Assembly (NCBI GenBank): GCA_965220695.1
Contig: OZ244838.1
Coordinates: forward strand, 1,178,001 to 1,242,000
Length of the DNA: 64,000 bases
From: UBA9620 sp965220695
GTDB taxonomy: Bacteria > Acidobacteriota > Vicinamibacteria > Vicinamibacterales > UBA8438
Direction: 5' to 3'
The notes under the pieces were generated by a model, which saw only the letters and a program-made list of their open reading frames with translations, was not told the origin of the DNA and searched no databases. This document shows, in pieces, positions 54,527 through 62,358 of this stretch. Made by a program: the position numbers and the translations under genes. Each line of letters opens with the position of its first letter. Position 1 is the first letter of the stretch.

Positions 54527-55633
54527 CTAGCCCGCGAGTGCGCCGGCATCCAGCAGGGTCTCCAGATCGACCTGTCCCGGTTCCAGCAGGCCCGCGACCT
54601 CCTGGGCCCTGACCACCCGCTCGGCCGCGGCGGCGTCGATCCGCACGTGCTCGGGATACAGCGACAGGCGGTAGCGCTCGATGATCTGCTGGAGTTGCGC
54701 GACATCCCCACCTGCCACAAGGGCGCCTGGCAGCGCCGCCACGATCTCGGCCGGCGGCAGCGTGCGGGTGTCCGTCAACCCTCCCTGGAGCGCGGCGGCC
54801 AGACGGCGTATCTCCGGCAGGCGCCGGTCACGTTCGTCCGCTCGCACCGAGACGCCCATGAACTCGTAGGCGCCCCCGAGGTGGCGGCGGGCCTCTTCGA
54901 TCTCCATGAAATTGACCAGTTCGCGTCCGCCGGCCTGCGTGATGAGCGAGAGCGCCGGTTCCTGCAGCATGGCCGCATCGACCTGACCGATGCGCAGCGC
55001 GTCGAACAGATTGGTGCCGATGGCGGCGATGCGCACGCCGGCGGCGTCCACGTTGGCCTGATCGAGCAGGTAGAGCAGCAGGGCGTGGTCGGCGTTGCCC
55101 AGACCGGAGATGCCGACCGTCCGGTCTGCAAGGTCACGGACCGCGCGAACCGTGTTCGCCTGTGCAGGGCCGGCGGCCAGCGCGAACAGCGGCAGCCGGC
55201 CGGTCGAGGCGACCCGCCGGACCGACGCCCCATTGGCCGCGGCCTGCAGTGCGACGTCAAACGAGGTGCCGGCGTAGTCGACGGCGCCTCCGACGAGGGC
55301 CTGCATGGCGGCGGTGCCTCCCCGGGTATACACCAGCTCGGCATCCAGCCCCTGGGCCGCGAAGTGGCCGTGCACGCGGGCCACCTCGTAGGGCACCACG
55401 CAAAGCAGTTGTCCGCAGAAGGCGAGCCGCACGCTGTCGGCGCCGGTCCCCGGGTCCGGCGCGCAGCCGCTGACCGCGACCACACCGGCGGCTCCCAGCA
55501 GCCCCCTGAGCGCCGTCCGCCGATCCCAGTGCCGGCCCGGTTCCGGCCAGCGCGGGTCAGCGTCCTGCCGGTCGGGGGCGGTGTCGGCCACGACACCGAT
55601 CAGGTTCGGATTCGTCGCCTCGCAGCAGCCCAT
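54527..55633 (-). CDS. ABC transporter solute-binding protein, Tat lipoprotein-like
   Basis: The 368-residue protein carries an N-terminal extension of about 40 residues and then DRRTALRGLLGAAGVVAVSGC, a twin-arginine signal ending in a lipobox-like Cys. The mature domain is of the SsuA/ThiY type (LVYTRGGTAAMQALVGGAVDYAG; DAAMLQEPAL). The ligand could be a sulfonate, a pyrimidine or nitrate; given the sulfur genes elsewhere a sulfonate is possible but unproven. It is the first gene of the three-gene importer operon, 51 bp before the ATPase gene. Confidence 0.87.
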   Translation of the reverse strand: MGCCEATNPNLIGVVADTAPDRQDADPRWPEPGRHWDRRTALRGLLGAAGVVAVSGCAPDPGTGADSVRLAFCGQLLCVVPYEVARVHGHFAAQGLDAELVYTRGGTAAMQALVGGAVDYAGTSFDVALQAAANGASVRRVASTGRLPLFALAAGPAQANTVRAVRDLADRTVGISGLGNADHALLLYLLDQANVDAAGVRIAAIGTNLFDALRIGQVDAAMLQEPALSLITQAGGRELVNFMEIEEARRHLGGAYEFMGVSVRADERDRRLPEIRRLAAALQGGLTDTRTLPPAEIVAALPGALVAGGDVAQLQQIIERYRLSLYPEHVRIDAAAAERVVRAQEVAGLLEPGQVDLETLLDAGALAG

Positions 55634-55663
55634 GGGAATCGGTCCGCCAAACCGCCGGCGCCG

Positions 55664-56209
55664 TCAGCGGGACACGTAGCCGACGGCGAATTCCTTGAGC
55701 CGTTCGCTCCGCAGCCCGATCGCCTCCGCCTCGGTCATCGCCCGGTCGGCGTTCCAGCCATCCTGCGTCACCCGCTTGATGAACCACATGGCGCCGACCC
55801 GGTTCGCCGACGCGCAGTGGATGTAGGCCGGTTGGTTCGCGGTATCGGCGATCGCCGCCAGAAACTGCTCGGTGGTCTCCGGCGTGGGCGCCCTGAACGG
55901 AATGTGGATGTAGGTCAAGCCGGCCTGGTCGGCGGCCGCCCGGCTCGCCCCGATGTTCGCGCCCTCTTCCTCGGCGGTGCGGAAGTTTATGACCGACGCG
56001 AAGCCGAGCTGCTTCAGTGCCGGCATCGCCTCGGCCGGGGTCGCGCCCGCGCAGGCGACGGTGGCGTCGACGCGAGTGTAGTTCCTCACGCCCGGCGGTG
56101 CCTCCTCCTGGGCGCTCGGGGCGGCGGCGGTTCCGAGACCGAGCGCCAGGACGGTGGCGACGGCGCTCGCAAGCAAGGTCGATCGCACGGAGCGGTGCAC
56201 GCTGGTCAT
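55664..56209 (-). CDS. Exported DUF442/dual-specificity-phosphatase-like protein
   Basis: ATG 56209 follows AGAGGA at 8 bases. The 181-residue product has a signal peptide (ASAVATVLALGLGTAAAPSAQ) and a phosphatase-like fold: RVDATVACAGATPAEAMPAL, VINFRTAEEE and the P-loop HCASANRVGAMW. The family is related to beta-lactamase hydrolase-like proteins with sulfurtransferase or phosphatase activity. Export is notable. Activity is not known. It is 30 bp downstream-oriented from the importer operon and may be separate from it. Confidence 0.83.
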   Translation of the reverse strand: MTSVHRSVRSTLLASAVATVLALGLGTAAAPSAQEEAPPGVRNYTRVDATVACAGATPAEAMPALKQLGFASVINFRTAEEEGANIGASRAAADQAGLTYIHIPFRAPTPETTEQFLAAIADTANQPAYIHCASANRVGAMWFIKRVTQDGWNADRAMTEAEAIGLRSERLKEFAVGYVSR

Positions 56210-56252
56210 GGTGTTTTTCCTCTCAGTCACGGTGGAGTGTCGTTGTGGCCTG

Positions 56253-56543
56253 CTAGTCAGGTAGAGTCCCGCCTCCAATGTCGTCCGGCGTGTCGTCATC
56301 GGCGATGGCCAGCTCCCCGCGCTCGGCCTGGTCAAGCAACGCCCTCGCCTGATCAGCCAGATCTGCCGGTACGAGTACTTCCGCGGCGCCGATCCCGTCG
56401 ACCGAGATCGCATGCGTGATGCGCAAGGTCTCGCCCCGGAGCTGGCACGGGATGTCGTGCGCTTCGAGAAACGCCTTGATCTGCGCCTCCACGAACTGGC
56501 CCTGCACGGTCGAGATGACGACGTATCGGTCCGTGTCGCTCAT
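56253..56543 (-). CDS. DUF2007-like small protein
   Basis: The 96-residue protein (ATG 56543) opens with YVVISTVQGQFVEAQIKAFLEAHDIPC, the pattern of DUF2007, a small family predicted to bind signals or proteins. The C-terminal 35 residues are acidic. It is the downstream neighbour of the second exported aldolase gene, 21 bp apart, suggesting co-transcription. Confidence 0.75.
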   Translation of the reverse strand: MSDTDRYVVISTVQGQFVEAQIKAFLEAHDIPCQLRGETLRITHAISVDGIGAAEVLVPADLADQARALLDQAERGELAIADDDTPDDIGGGTLPD

Positions 56544-56564
56544 GCCTGACCGCTGCACAGGTTC

Positions 56565-57413
56565 CTAGTCGCGGCGCGGCTCGGTGCCCTCGATGACGGC
56601 AACACCTTCCGGGACCGCCTCGAGCATCGCCCGCACCCCGTTCCGGATGAACGTGGTCGTGCCGGGCGCCTGGAAGAACAGGAACCCCTCGCGGTCACGC
56701 CACGCGGACGGACCACCGAGCGCCTTGCCCGCGCCGAGGGTGTCGTCCTTGATCTTGGTGATCAGCCGCTCGTACTCCGGCTCACCCTGGCGGCGTCCGG
56801 AAAAGCTGCTCAGATCGCTGCTGGCGGCGAAGATCGCGTCCACACCGTCGACGCTGGCGATTGCGGCCGCCTGCTCCACACCGTCGGGCTGCTCGATCAT
56901 TGCCACGATCATGATGTTGTCGTTGGCGGTCCGGCGATAGTCCCGGCCCCAGAGGGCGCCATACTGTCCGCCGCCCTGGCTGCGGATACCCATCGGCGGG
57001 TACTTGGCCCACTGCACCGCCTTCTCCATCTCCTCGGCGTCGACGACCATCGGCACGATGATGCCGAGGGCGCCGATGTCGGTCGCCTTCTGGATGTCAC
57101 CTTCCGTGGCGTCCGGCACGCGGATGAACGGGACCGCCGGCGCGCCTCTGCAGGCCCAGATCATGCGGGCCACGTCCTGATACGTCAGGGGGCTGTGCTG
57201 CATTTCGATCCAGATGAAGTCGAACCCCGCGTTGGCCATCGCGCAGTAGATCTGGGGGTCTGATGTGTCGACCGTGCCGCCGACGATCTGCTGACCCGAC
57301 ATCAGCTTCTGCTTGGCGGTGTTGTACATCTGCTGCGCCTCGGCGCCAGAGACGGCGCTCAGGGCGATGAGGGCGGCGACGACTACAGACAGGACGATTC
57401 GTGTGGCGCGCAT
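56565..57413 (-). CDS. Exported HpcH/HpaI-type aldolase family protein (2)
   Basis: ATG 57413 has AGGAG 5-6 bases upstream, giving 282 residues. A signal peptide (VVVAALIALSAVSGAEAQ) precedes a HpaI barrel: His in WIEMQHSPLTY, GIRSQGGGQYG, Glu in AMIEQPDGVE and Asp near AASSDLSSFSGR. It is paralogous to the protein at 45061-45972, sharing EMQHS and RSQGG. Neighbours are NIPSNAP and DUF2007 genes. Substrate unknown. Confidence 0.87.
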   Translation of the reverse strand: MRATRIVLSVVVAALIALSAVSGAEAQQMYNTAKQKLMSGQQIVGGTVDTSDPQIYCAMANAGFDFIWIEMQHSPLTYQDVARMIWACRGAPAVPFIRVPDATEGDIQKATDIGALGIIVPMVVDAEEMEKAVQWAKYPPMGIRSQGGGQYGALWGRDYRRTANDNIMIVAMIEQPDGVEQAAAIASVDGVDAIFAASSDLSSFSGRRQGEPEYERLITKIKDDTLGAGKALGGPSAWRDREGFLFFQAPGTTTFIRNGVRAMLEAVPEGVAVIEGTEPRRD

Positions 57414-57450
57414 GCTTGCTCCTTCGGTGACTGTGCCGCGGGTCACTGAT

Positions 57451-57891
57451 CTACTTCATCGGAGAGTAGTCGGTCGCCTCCATGAAGACCGCCTCGACGC
57501 CGCTGACGATACGCCCGTCGACCTGCGACGCCCGCGCGGCCTCGGTCCACTCGGGATCGTCCCGGAAACTCTGCCAACTGTCGGTGGCCGCCTGGCGGCT
57601 GTCGTGCGCGATGATGTAGATCAGCGTGTTCTCGGAGTCGGGGGCGTCCTGCGGCACCCAGTAGCCGACGTTATGGATGCCGTGCTTTTCGAAGAGGCGC
57701 ATGGTGTGGTCGCGGAACCGCGCCTGCAGGTTGGGCAGTTTGCCCTCCGGCGCCGTATACGTTCTCAGTTCGAACACCTTTCCGCTGCCCTGGGCCTGGA
57801 CCGTATCGGTCTGCCAGATCGTGCCGGCGGTGAAACCGGCCGCGAAGATCGCGGCGCCGAAGAGGATGAAGCCACGTCCATTGCTGCTCAT
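57451..57891 (-). CDS. Exported NIPSNAP-family protein
   Basis: The 146-residue product (ATG 57891, AAGGAG upstream) has an N-terminal hydrophobic signal or anchor (FILFGAAIFAAGFTAG) and a NIPSNAP/ferredoxin-like domain (VFELRTYTAPEGKLPNLQARFRDHTMRLFEKHGI and IYIIAHDSRQAATDSWQSF). The family has no firm biochemical role. It lies 37 bp upstream of the aldolase gene in the same direction, so the two are probably co-transcribed. Confidence 0.88.
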   Translation of the reverse strand: MSSNGRGFILFGAAIFAAGFTAGTIWQTDTVQAQGSGKVFELRTYTAPEGKLPNLQARFRDHTMRLFEKHGIHNVGYWVPQDAPDSENTLIYIIAHDSRQAATDSWQSFRDDPEWTEAARASQVDGRIVSGVEAVFMEATDYSPMK

Positions 57892-58043
57892 GTGCGCTCC
57901 TTGAGATGCTGGATCTGCGTCGATTGGATCTGCGACAAACGGTGTATCGGACGCCGGGCTGGCGGCGCCAGTCGCAACCGGCCGGGTCGCCAACGATCCC
58001 GAGGGCGCCCAGCGGCCGGTGACGCCGTCGGGACGGCGCGGTG

Positions 58044-58490
58044 TTACGGTCTGTGCACGTTGAAGATGGCAAGTTCGCCATCGTCGCCGAACGACACGAC
58101 GGGGAACTCCTGCGGATTCGGCCCCTCCATGCCCGGGGCGCCGATCGGCATGCCCGGCACCGAGATGCCGGTCACGTCCGGGCGCTCGCTCAGCAGCCGT
58201 CTGATGTCCTCGGCCGGCACGTGCCCCTCGATCACGTAGCCGTCGACCAGGCCCGTATGGCAGGAGAACAGCCGGTCCGGCACGCCGTTCTGTTGCTTGA
58301 TCGGCGTCACGTCAGCGACGTCGGTCGTCTTCACGGTGAACCCCGCGTCCTTGAGATGATTGACCCATCCCATGCAACACCCTCAGGTGGGCGACTTGTA
58401 GACCTCGACCACCGGCTCCTGGGTCCGTGCCGTGGTCAGGGTGGCCACCCCGACCAGCACCGAGAAAAGCAGGGTCAACAGCGTGCGCAT
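58044..58490 (-). CDS. DUF411 exported protein, candidate selenoprotein (in-frame UGA, codon 36)
   Basis: Read from ATG 58490 (AAGGAG upstream) the frame encodes a signal peptide, then VEVYKSPT, a TGA at 58385-58383, and then GCC-MGWVNHLKDAGF and the full DUF411 domain (FSCHTGLVDGYVIEGHVPAEDI). DUF411 proteins normally read SPTCGCC here, so the TGA replaces the first Cys of the C-G-C-C cluster. A 6-bp stem with GGU at the start of its loop lies 12-30 bases past the TGA, where a bacterial SECIS is expected. Read-through as selenocysteine gives 148 residues. The alternative ATG 58373 would lose the export signal and the metal or redox motif and has no ribosome site. A point mutation is the other explanation. 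Confidence 0.75.
58353..58371 (-). promoter_or_regulatory. SECIS-like hairpin after in-frame UGA
   Basis: Minus-strand GGGATG and CATCTC form a 6-bp stem (one G-U pair) around loop GGTCAAT. The apical loop starts 18 bases after the UGA, and a GGU opens the loop, as in the Escherichia coli fdhF element. This geometry falls in the usual bacterial range. No energy calculation was done. Confidence 0.6.
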
Positions 58491-58540
58491 GCCAGCTCCT
58501 TCGAAAATGACGTGTGGCCTAGGCGCCTCATGGCGCCAAA

Positions 58541-58588
58541 GGCGGCCGCGGCGGCCGCGGCGCCCGCGGCGCCCGCGGCGCCCCGCGG
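58541..58588. repeat. Short GC-only 9-bp tandem repeat
   Basis: Two copies of GGCGGCCGC, two of GGCGCCCGC and a partial unit form a pure G/C array between the PNPOx-like gene stop and the DUF411 start. A GGCGCC-TCAT-GGCGCC hairpin is next to it (58522-58537). It may block or end transcription; no function is shown. Confidence 0.7.
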
Positions 58589-58604
58589 GATACCGGTGTC
58601 AAGA

Positions 58605-59174
58605 CTACCCGCTGTCGCCGGTCCTGGCAACCCATCGCAGCGCAGGCAGTCCGTCGATGCTGGCGTCGTTGTACTCTCGCTGGTAGGCGAGCAACCCCGC
58701 TTCACCCTTGTGCGCCACCCACTTGGCGAGTTGCGGACGATGGTTCGCGAAGGTGTACTCCGGCACCCCGAACCCGCACGAGTCTGAAATGCGGGTGACT
58801 TCGACCCGGATGATGGCCCGGCCGGACGGATCCTCGGGGAACTGTGGCCGCAGCGCGGCCCACTCGGGGTCCTGCGGTTCCACCACGCCGCCGCGTCCGT
58901 GCAGGCGGACGATGATCGGCGGTCCCTCGAAGGCGCACAGCATGAGGATGATGCGGCCGTTCTCGCGCAGATGCGCGATGGTCTCGGCGCCGCTGCCCAC
59001 ATGGTCGAGATAGGCCACGTGACGCGGACCCAGCACCCGCAAGCAGTCGAGGCCTTTCGGCGACAGGTTCAGATGTCCGTGTCCATCCAGCGGCGCGGTG
59101 GCCACGAAGAACATGTGCTGCTTCTCGATGAAGCTGCGGAGCGCCCCGTCCAACGCTTCGTACTGCTCGCCCAT
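58605..59174 (-). CDS. Pyridoxamine-5'-phosphate-oxidase-like flavin/heme-binding protein
   Basis: ATG 59174 is preceded by GGAGG at 6 bases. The 189-residue protein has the split-barrel fold: FVATAPLDGHGHLNLSPKGLD, YLDHVGSGAETIAHLRENGRIILMLCAFEGPP and VRLHGRGGVVEP. This subgroup is usually described as pyridoxamine 5'-phosphate oxidase family proteins, likely FMN or F420 binding; real PdxH activity is not implied. It is upstream of the DUF411 gene, separated by the GC repeat, and may be transcribed alone. Confidence 0.85.
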   Translation of the reverse strand: MGEQYEALDGALRSFIEKQHMFFVATAPLDGHGHLNLSPKGLDCLRVLGPRHVAYLDHVGSGAETIAHLRENGRIILMLCAFEGPPIIVRLHGRGGVVEPQDPEWAALRPQFPEDPSGRAIIRVEVTRISDSCGFGVPEYTFANHRPQLAKWVAHKGEAGLLAYQREYNDASIDGLPALRWVARTGDSG

Positions 59175-59357
59175 CCGTTCCTCCGTATCCCTTCCGCCGG
59201 TCCTCCGGCAGTTTCGCCAGATACTGCTGAATCGTCTTCGCCTCCGAGTGCATCGGTTCACCTGCGCGGGCGACATTCATTCTACCGATCCCGCCCGGCT
59301 GCCAGCCGGTCATGCATGGTCAGCTCGTGCAGCAGCGGGCTGTCCGCCAAGTCCGGA

Positions 59358-60110
59358 TCATGGCTTGCGATCGCGCAATGGTTCAGACCGTGCGGCGTCG
59401 AGCGAACGCTGAATGACCGCCTTCGTTCGTGCGATGAGTTCGCCCAGCCGCGCCTCGTCGTAGTCCGCGGTGTCAATCGGTTCATCGAGGATGACGTCGA
59501 CCCGCCCCGGCCGTGGCGCGAGCGTGGTCTTCGGCAACAGCGCGAACGTGCCCCGGATCGTGACCGGCACGATCGACACTCCCGCCTTCAGCGCGATCTT
59601 GAAGGTGCCGGGATGGAACGTCTGCAAGCGGCCGTCCGGCGTGCGGGTGCCCTCGGGAAAGACAGCCAGCGACCGCCCGTTGCGCACGCCGTCGATGACC
59701 CGGCGCAGGCTGGCCACCATCTTGCGCGGGTTGCCCCGGTCGATCGGAAAGTGACCGCCGGTCCAGAGGTGCCAGCCCATGAACGGCACGTAGAACAGCC
59801 CGCGCTTGGCGATGATGCGGAACGGGTAGGGAAGATAGGCGAACAGCGCCGGGGTGTCGATCAGACTCGAGTGGTTCGCCATGTAGACGTAGGGCCGGTC
59901 GGGGCGGACCCGCTCGGCGCCGTGCACGCGGATGCGGGAGAAGATCGACCAGGCCACCAGTCGGCACCACCAGCGGGCGCACCAGAACTGCCTGTCGCCG
60001 GTACGGTCGAACGGCCAGATCAGGAGCGACAGGCTGCCCATGACCACGGTGTGGATGTACAAGAGCAGATTCGCGAACGGCGCCCAGCAATAGACGAGCA
60101 GCAGCTTCAC
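59358..60110 (-). CDS. plsC: 1-acyl-sn-glycerol-3-phosphate acyltransferase
   Basis: GTG 60110 is chosen, giving 250 residues; a longer frame is possible. A hydrophobic N-terminus (YIHTVVMGSLSLLIWPF) anchors it in the membrane. The acyltransferase motifs are NHSSLIDTPAL (H-x4-D), the KRGLFYVPFMGWHLWTGG region, FPEGTRTPDG and VPVTIRGT. It makes phosphatidic acid from lysophosphatidic acid. It starts 13 bp past the LON-domain gene, so they are likely co-transcribed. Confidence 0.93.
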   Translation of the reverse strand: MKLLLVYCWAPFANLLLYIHTVVMGSLSLLIWPFDRTGDRQFWCARWWCRLVAWSIFSRIRVHGAERVRPDRPYVYMANHSSLIDTPALFAYLPYPFRIIAKRGLFYVPFMGWHLWTGGHFPIDRGNPRKMVASLRRVIDGVRNGRSLAVFPEGTRTPDGRLQTFHPGTFKIALKAGVSIVPVTIRGTFALLPKTTLAPRPGRVDVILDEPIDTADYDEARLGELIARTKAVIQRSLDAARSEPLRDRKP

Positions 60111-60123
60111 GGGCGGTGTCGGT

Positions 60124-60816
60124 TCAGCGTGGCAGCGCCGCCCGGATGTAGAGCATGTTGATGAGCGCCTGCGCACGCGCGAGTGGCCCCGGTTGTTCGA
60201 GCAGGCCGAGCCGATCGAGCGGGTCGATGTCGATGATCTGGGCGATGCCGTTGACCATGTCCTCGGCGGCCAGTCCCTCCGGCACCTGAAGGCCGGGCAG
60301 GCCGATCGGAATCAGACCGGCGAGTTCCTCCCGCAGATCGCCCAATGCCACCCGGTCGGTGGCGTTCAGCTCCTCGGAGATCGGCTCGATGTGCGCCAGA
60401 CGATAGGAGCGGCTCTGGTCTTCACCGGTGATCCTGAACTTTGCCAGCCCGCCCAGCACGATGTTGTAGCGTCCGTCCGGGAGCTGCTCGACCTCGGCGA
60501 TGACCCCGACGCAGCCGATCGGATAGACCGGCGGCCGTCCCTCGTACTCGTCTTCGTAGCCCGGTTCCAGCAGCACCATCCCGATCAGCCGGTCACCCTC
60601 GAGCGCGTCGGCGACCATGTCGCGATAGCGCTGCTCGAAGATATGCAACGGCCGGGTCGCGCGCGGGAACAGCATGACGTCCTGCAGCGGAAAGATTGGA
60701 ATCGTGGGCGGCAGTGTGGAGGGGGCGAATCCCCGCGTAGTGGCCGGTTGCGCGCCGGCCGGGAGCGGCGCGCACAGGAGGACGGCGACGAGACACAGAA
60801 GGCGTGGGATGCTCAT
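60124..60816 (-). CDS. Exported LON substrate-binding-domain protein
   Basis: The 230-residue protein (ATG 60816) has a signal peptide (LLCLVAVLLCAPLPAGAQ) in front of a Lon N-terminal domain: IPIFPLQDVMLFPRATRPLHIFEQRYRDMV and YPIGCVGVIAEVEQLPDGRYNIVLGGLAKFRI. The ATPase and protease domains of Lon are absent. Such stand-alone domains are usually cytosolic, so export is odd. Function unknown. Confidence 0.85.
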   Translation of the reverse strand: MSIPRLLCLVAVLLCAPLPAGAQPATTRGFAPSTLPPTIPIFPLQDVMLFPRATRPLHIFEQRYRDMVADALEGDRLIGMVLLEPGYEDEYEGRPPVYPIGCVGVIAEVEQLPDGRYNIVLGGLAKFRITGEDQSRSYRLAHIEPISEELNATDRVALGDLREELAGLIPIGLPGLQVPEGLAAEDMVNGIAQIIDIDPLDRLGLLEQPGPLARAQALINMLYIRAALPR

Positions 60817-60848
60817 TCCGGGACCGCCTCCAGTTGCATCGCCCAATG

Positions 60849-61028
60849 TTAGCCCATCCAGAAGCCCTTTCTGTGGGAGATGCCGAGCACCTTCTTGCAG
60901 CCGGCGCAGAAATACACGTACCGGCGGCCGAGGAATGTCGACACCCGGCGGAACTGGATGTTCCTGATTGCGGTGTTGCAGTGCGGGCACAGCGGCGTGA
61001 CGTCGTCGCGTTCTTCGCTCTCGATCAT
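60849..61028 (-). CDS. Small zinc-ribbon protein (59 aa)
   Basis: ATG 61028 has AAGGAG 6 bases upstream. The 59-residue basic protein has two CxxC pairs (CPHC, residues 14-17, and CAGC, 42-45) and a C-terminal KGFWMG. It likely binds zinc. It is encoded between the cysteine desulfurase region and the LON-domain gene. No function is known. Confidence 0.75.
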   Translation of the reverse strand: MIESEERDDVTPLCPHCNTAIRNIQFRRVSTFLGRRYVYFCAGCKKVLGISHRKGFWMG

Positions 61029-61093
61029 GGGACTCCTTTCGCGTTTGTTCTACGCCGGGCGGTGTGCGCGTATTCGACTGCCGGCCGAGCGCT

Positions 61094-61225
61094 TCAGCGC
61101 GCCGCATCGGCGGCCTGCAGGAGCGGCAGCACGGCCGGGGGCGCATCGGCCATCAGGCGGGTCAGGTAGGCGCCGTCGCCGGGCCGGTCCAGGACGATGC
61201 GCTTGTTGCGTTCGGGGCCGCTCAT
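61094..61225 (-). CDS. Small ORF coupled to cysteine desulfurase (43 aa)
   Basis: ATG 61225 overlaps the desulfurase stop as ATGA. The 43-residue product is charged at the N-terminus (SGPERNKRIVLDRPGDG) and Ala/Pro/Leu-rich at the end. I do not recognise it. The start-stop overlap supports translation; its shortness and the GC-rich background argue for caution. Confidence 0.45.
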   Translation of the reverse strand: MSGPERNKRIVLDRPGDGAYLTRLMADAPPAVLPLLQAADAAR

Positions 61226-62358
61226 GGCCCTGCCCGTTCCTCGCGCAGCGTCCGGACGGCTTCGATGACCATCGCTGTCGCCGTGTCGATCTCCGCGACG
61301 GTGTTGCCCCGGCCGAGCGAGAAACGCACGCTCCCGCGGCGCCGCGCGTCCGGAACACCCATCGCACCGAGCACGTAGCTCGGTTGCAGCAGGGCGCTCG
61401 TGCAGGCGGAGCTCGACGATACGGCCAGTTCCGGCATCCGCTTCATGAGCGTGGCGCCGTCTATGCCGCCGAAGCTGAGGTTCGTCGTATTTGCCAGGCG
61501 TTGCGAGCGGTCTCCGTTGATGTCGACCCCATCGAGTGCGCCGACGACACCCGCTTCCAGGCGGTCCCGCAGCGCGCCCACCTCGTCGTTCGGGGGTAGG
61601 GTGGCGGCCGCTCCCATGCCGACGATGCCGGGGACGTTGAGCGTGCCGGACCGCGAGCCCCGTTCGTGGCCGCCGCCGTGCACCAGCGCCTCGCACCGCA
61701 CGCGCGGCGCCTTGCGGCGGAGGTAGAGGAAACCGACCCCCTTGGGCCCGTTGATCTTGTGGGCGCTCGCACTCAGCAGATCGATGCCCATCTCGTGGAC
61801 GTCGAGCGGCACCTTGCCGAACGACTGCGTGGCGTCGGTGTGGAAGAGCACCCCCCGCGCCTTGCACAGCCTGCCGATCTGGCCAATCGGGTGCAGAACC
61901 CCGGTCTCGTTGTTGGCGTGCATGACCGACACCAGCAGCGTGCGGTCCGTGATGGCGTCCGCGAGCCGTTCGAGATCGAGCCGTCCCTCGGTGTCGACCC
62001 CGAGGCAGGTCACCTCGATGCCCTGTGCGGCGAGATGCTCGCAGGTGTCGAGCACCGCACGGTGTTCGGTCGCCACGGTCACGATGTGCCGCTTGCGGTA
62101 CACGGGCGACCGCATGACCCCCTGCAACGCGAGATTGTCAGATTCGGTGGCGCCGCTCGTCCAGACGATCTCACGCGGGTCGGCGCCGATGACCGCCGCC
62201 ACCTGCCTGCGGGCGGTCTCGACCGCGGCCGCCGCGTCGCACCCGAGCGCGTGATGGCGGCTGGCCGCGTTGCCGAACCGATCGGTCAGAAACGGCATCA
62301 TCGCCTCGAGCACCAGAGGGTCGAGCGGAGTCGTGGCGTTGTGGTCGAGATAGATCAT
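61222..62358 (-). CDS. Cysteine desulfurase (NifS/IscS family)
   Basis: ATG 62358 overlaps the cyclase stop (ATGA), giving 378 residues. PLP-enzyme hallmarks are the N-terminal IYLDHNATTPLDPLVLEAM, TSGATESDNLALQG, HTDATQSFGK, and the PLP lysine in SASAHKINGPKGVGFLYLR. The catalytic Cys loop is SSSSACTSALLQPSYVL. It releases sulfur from cysteine for Fe-S clusters or tRNA thiolation. No iscU or sufE partner is adjacent. Confidence 0.93.
   Translation of the reverse strand: MIYLDHNATTPLDPLVLEAMMPFLTDRFGNAASRHHALGCDAAAAVETARRQVAAVIGADPREIVWTSGATESDNLALQGVMRSPVYRKRHIVTVATEHRAVLDTCEHLAAQGIEVTCLGVDTEGRLDLERLADAITDRTLLVSVMHANNETGVLHPIGQIGRLCKARGVLFHTDATQSFGKVPLDVHEMGIDLLSASAHKINGPKGVGFLYLRRKAPRVRCEALVHGGGHERGSRSGTLNVPGIVGMGAAATLPPNDEVGALRDRLEAGVVGALDGVDINGDRSQRLANTTNLSFGGIDGATLMKRMPELAVSSSSACTSALLQPSYVLGAMGVPDARRRGSVRFSLGRGNTVAEIDTATAMVIEAVRTLREERAGP

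Noticed and set aside
58044..58373. DUF411 gene starting at the internal ATG 58373
   Set aside because: That start has no ribosome site, removes the signal peptide and the GCC motif, and lies inside the SECIS-like hairpin.
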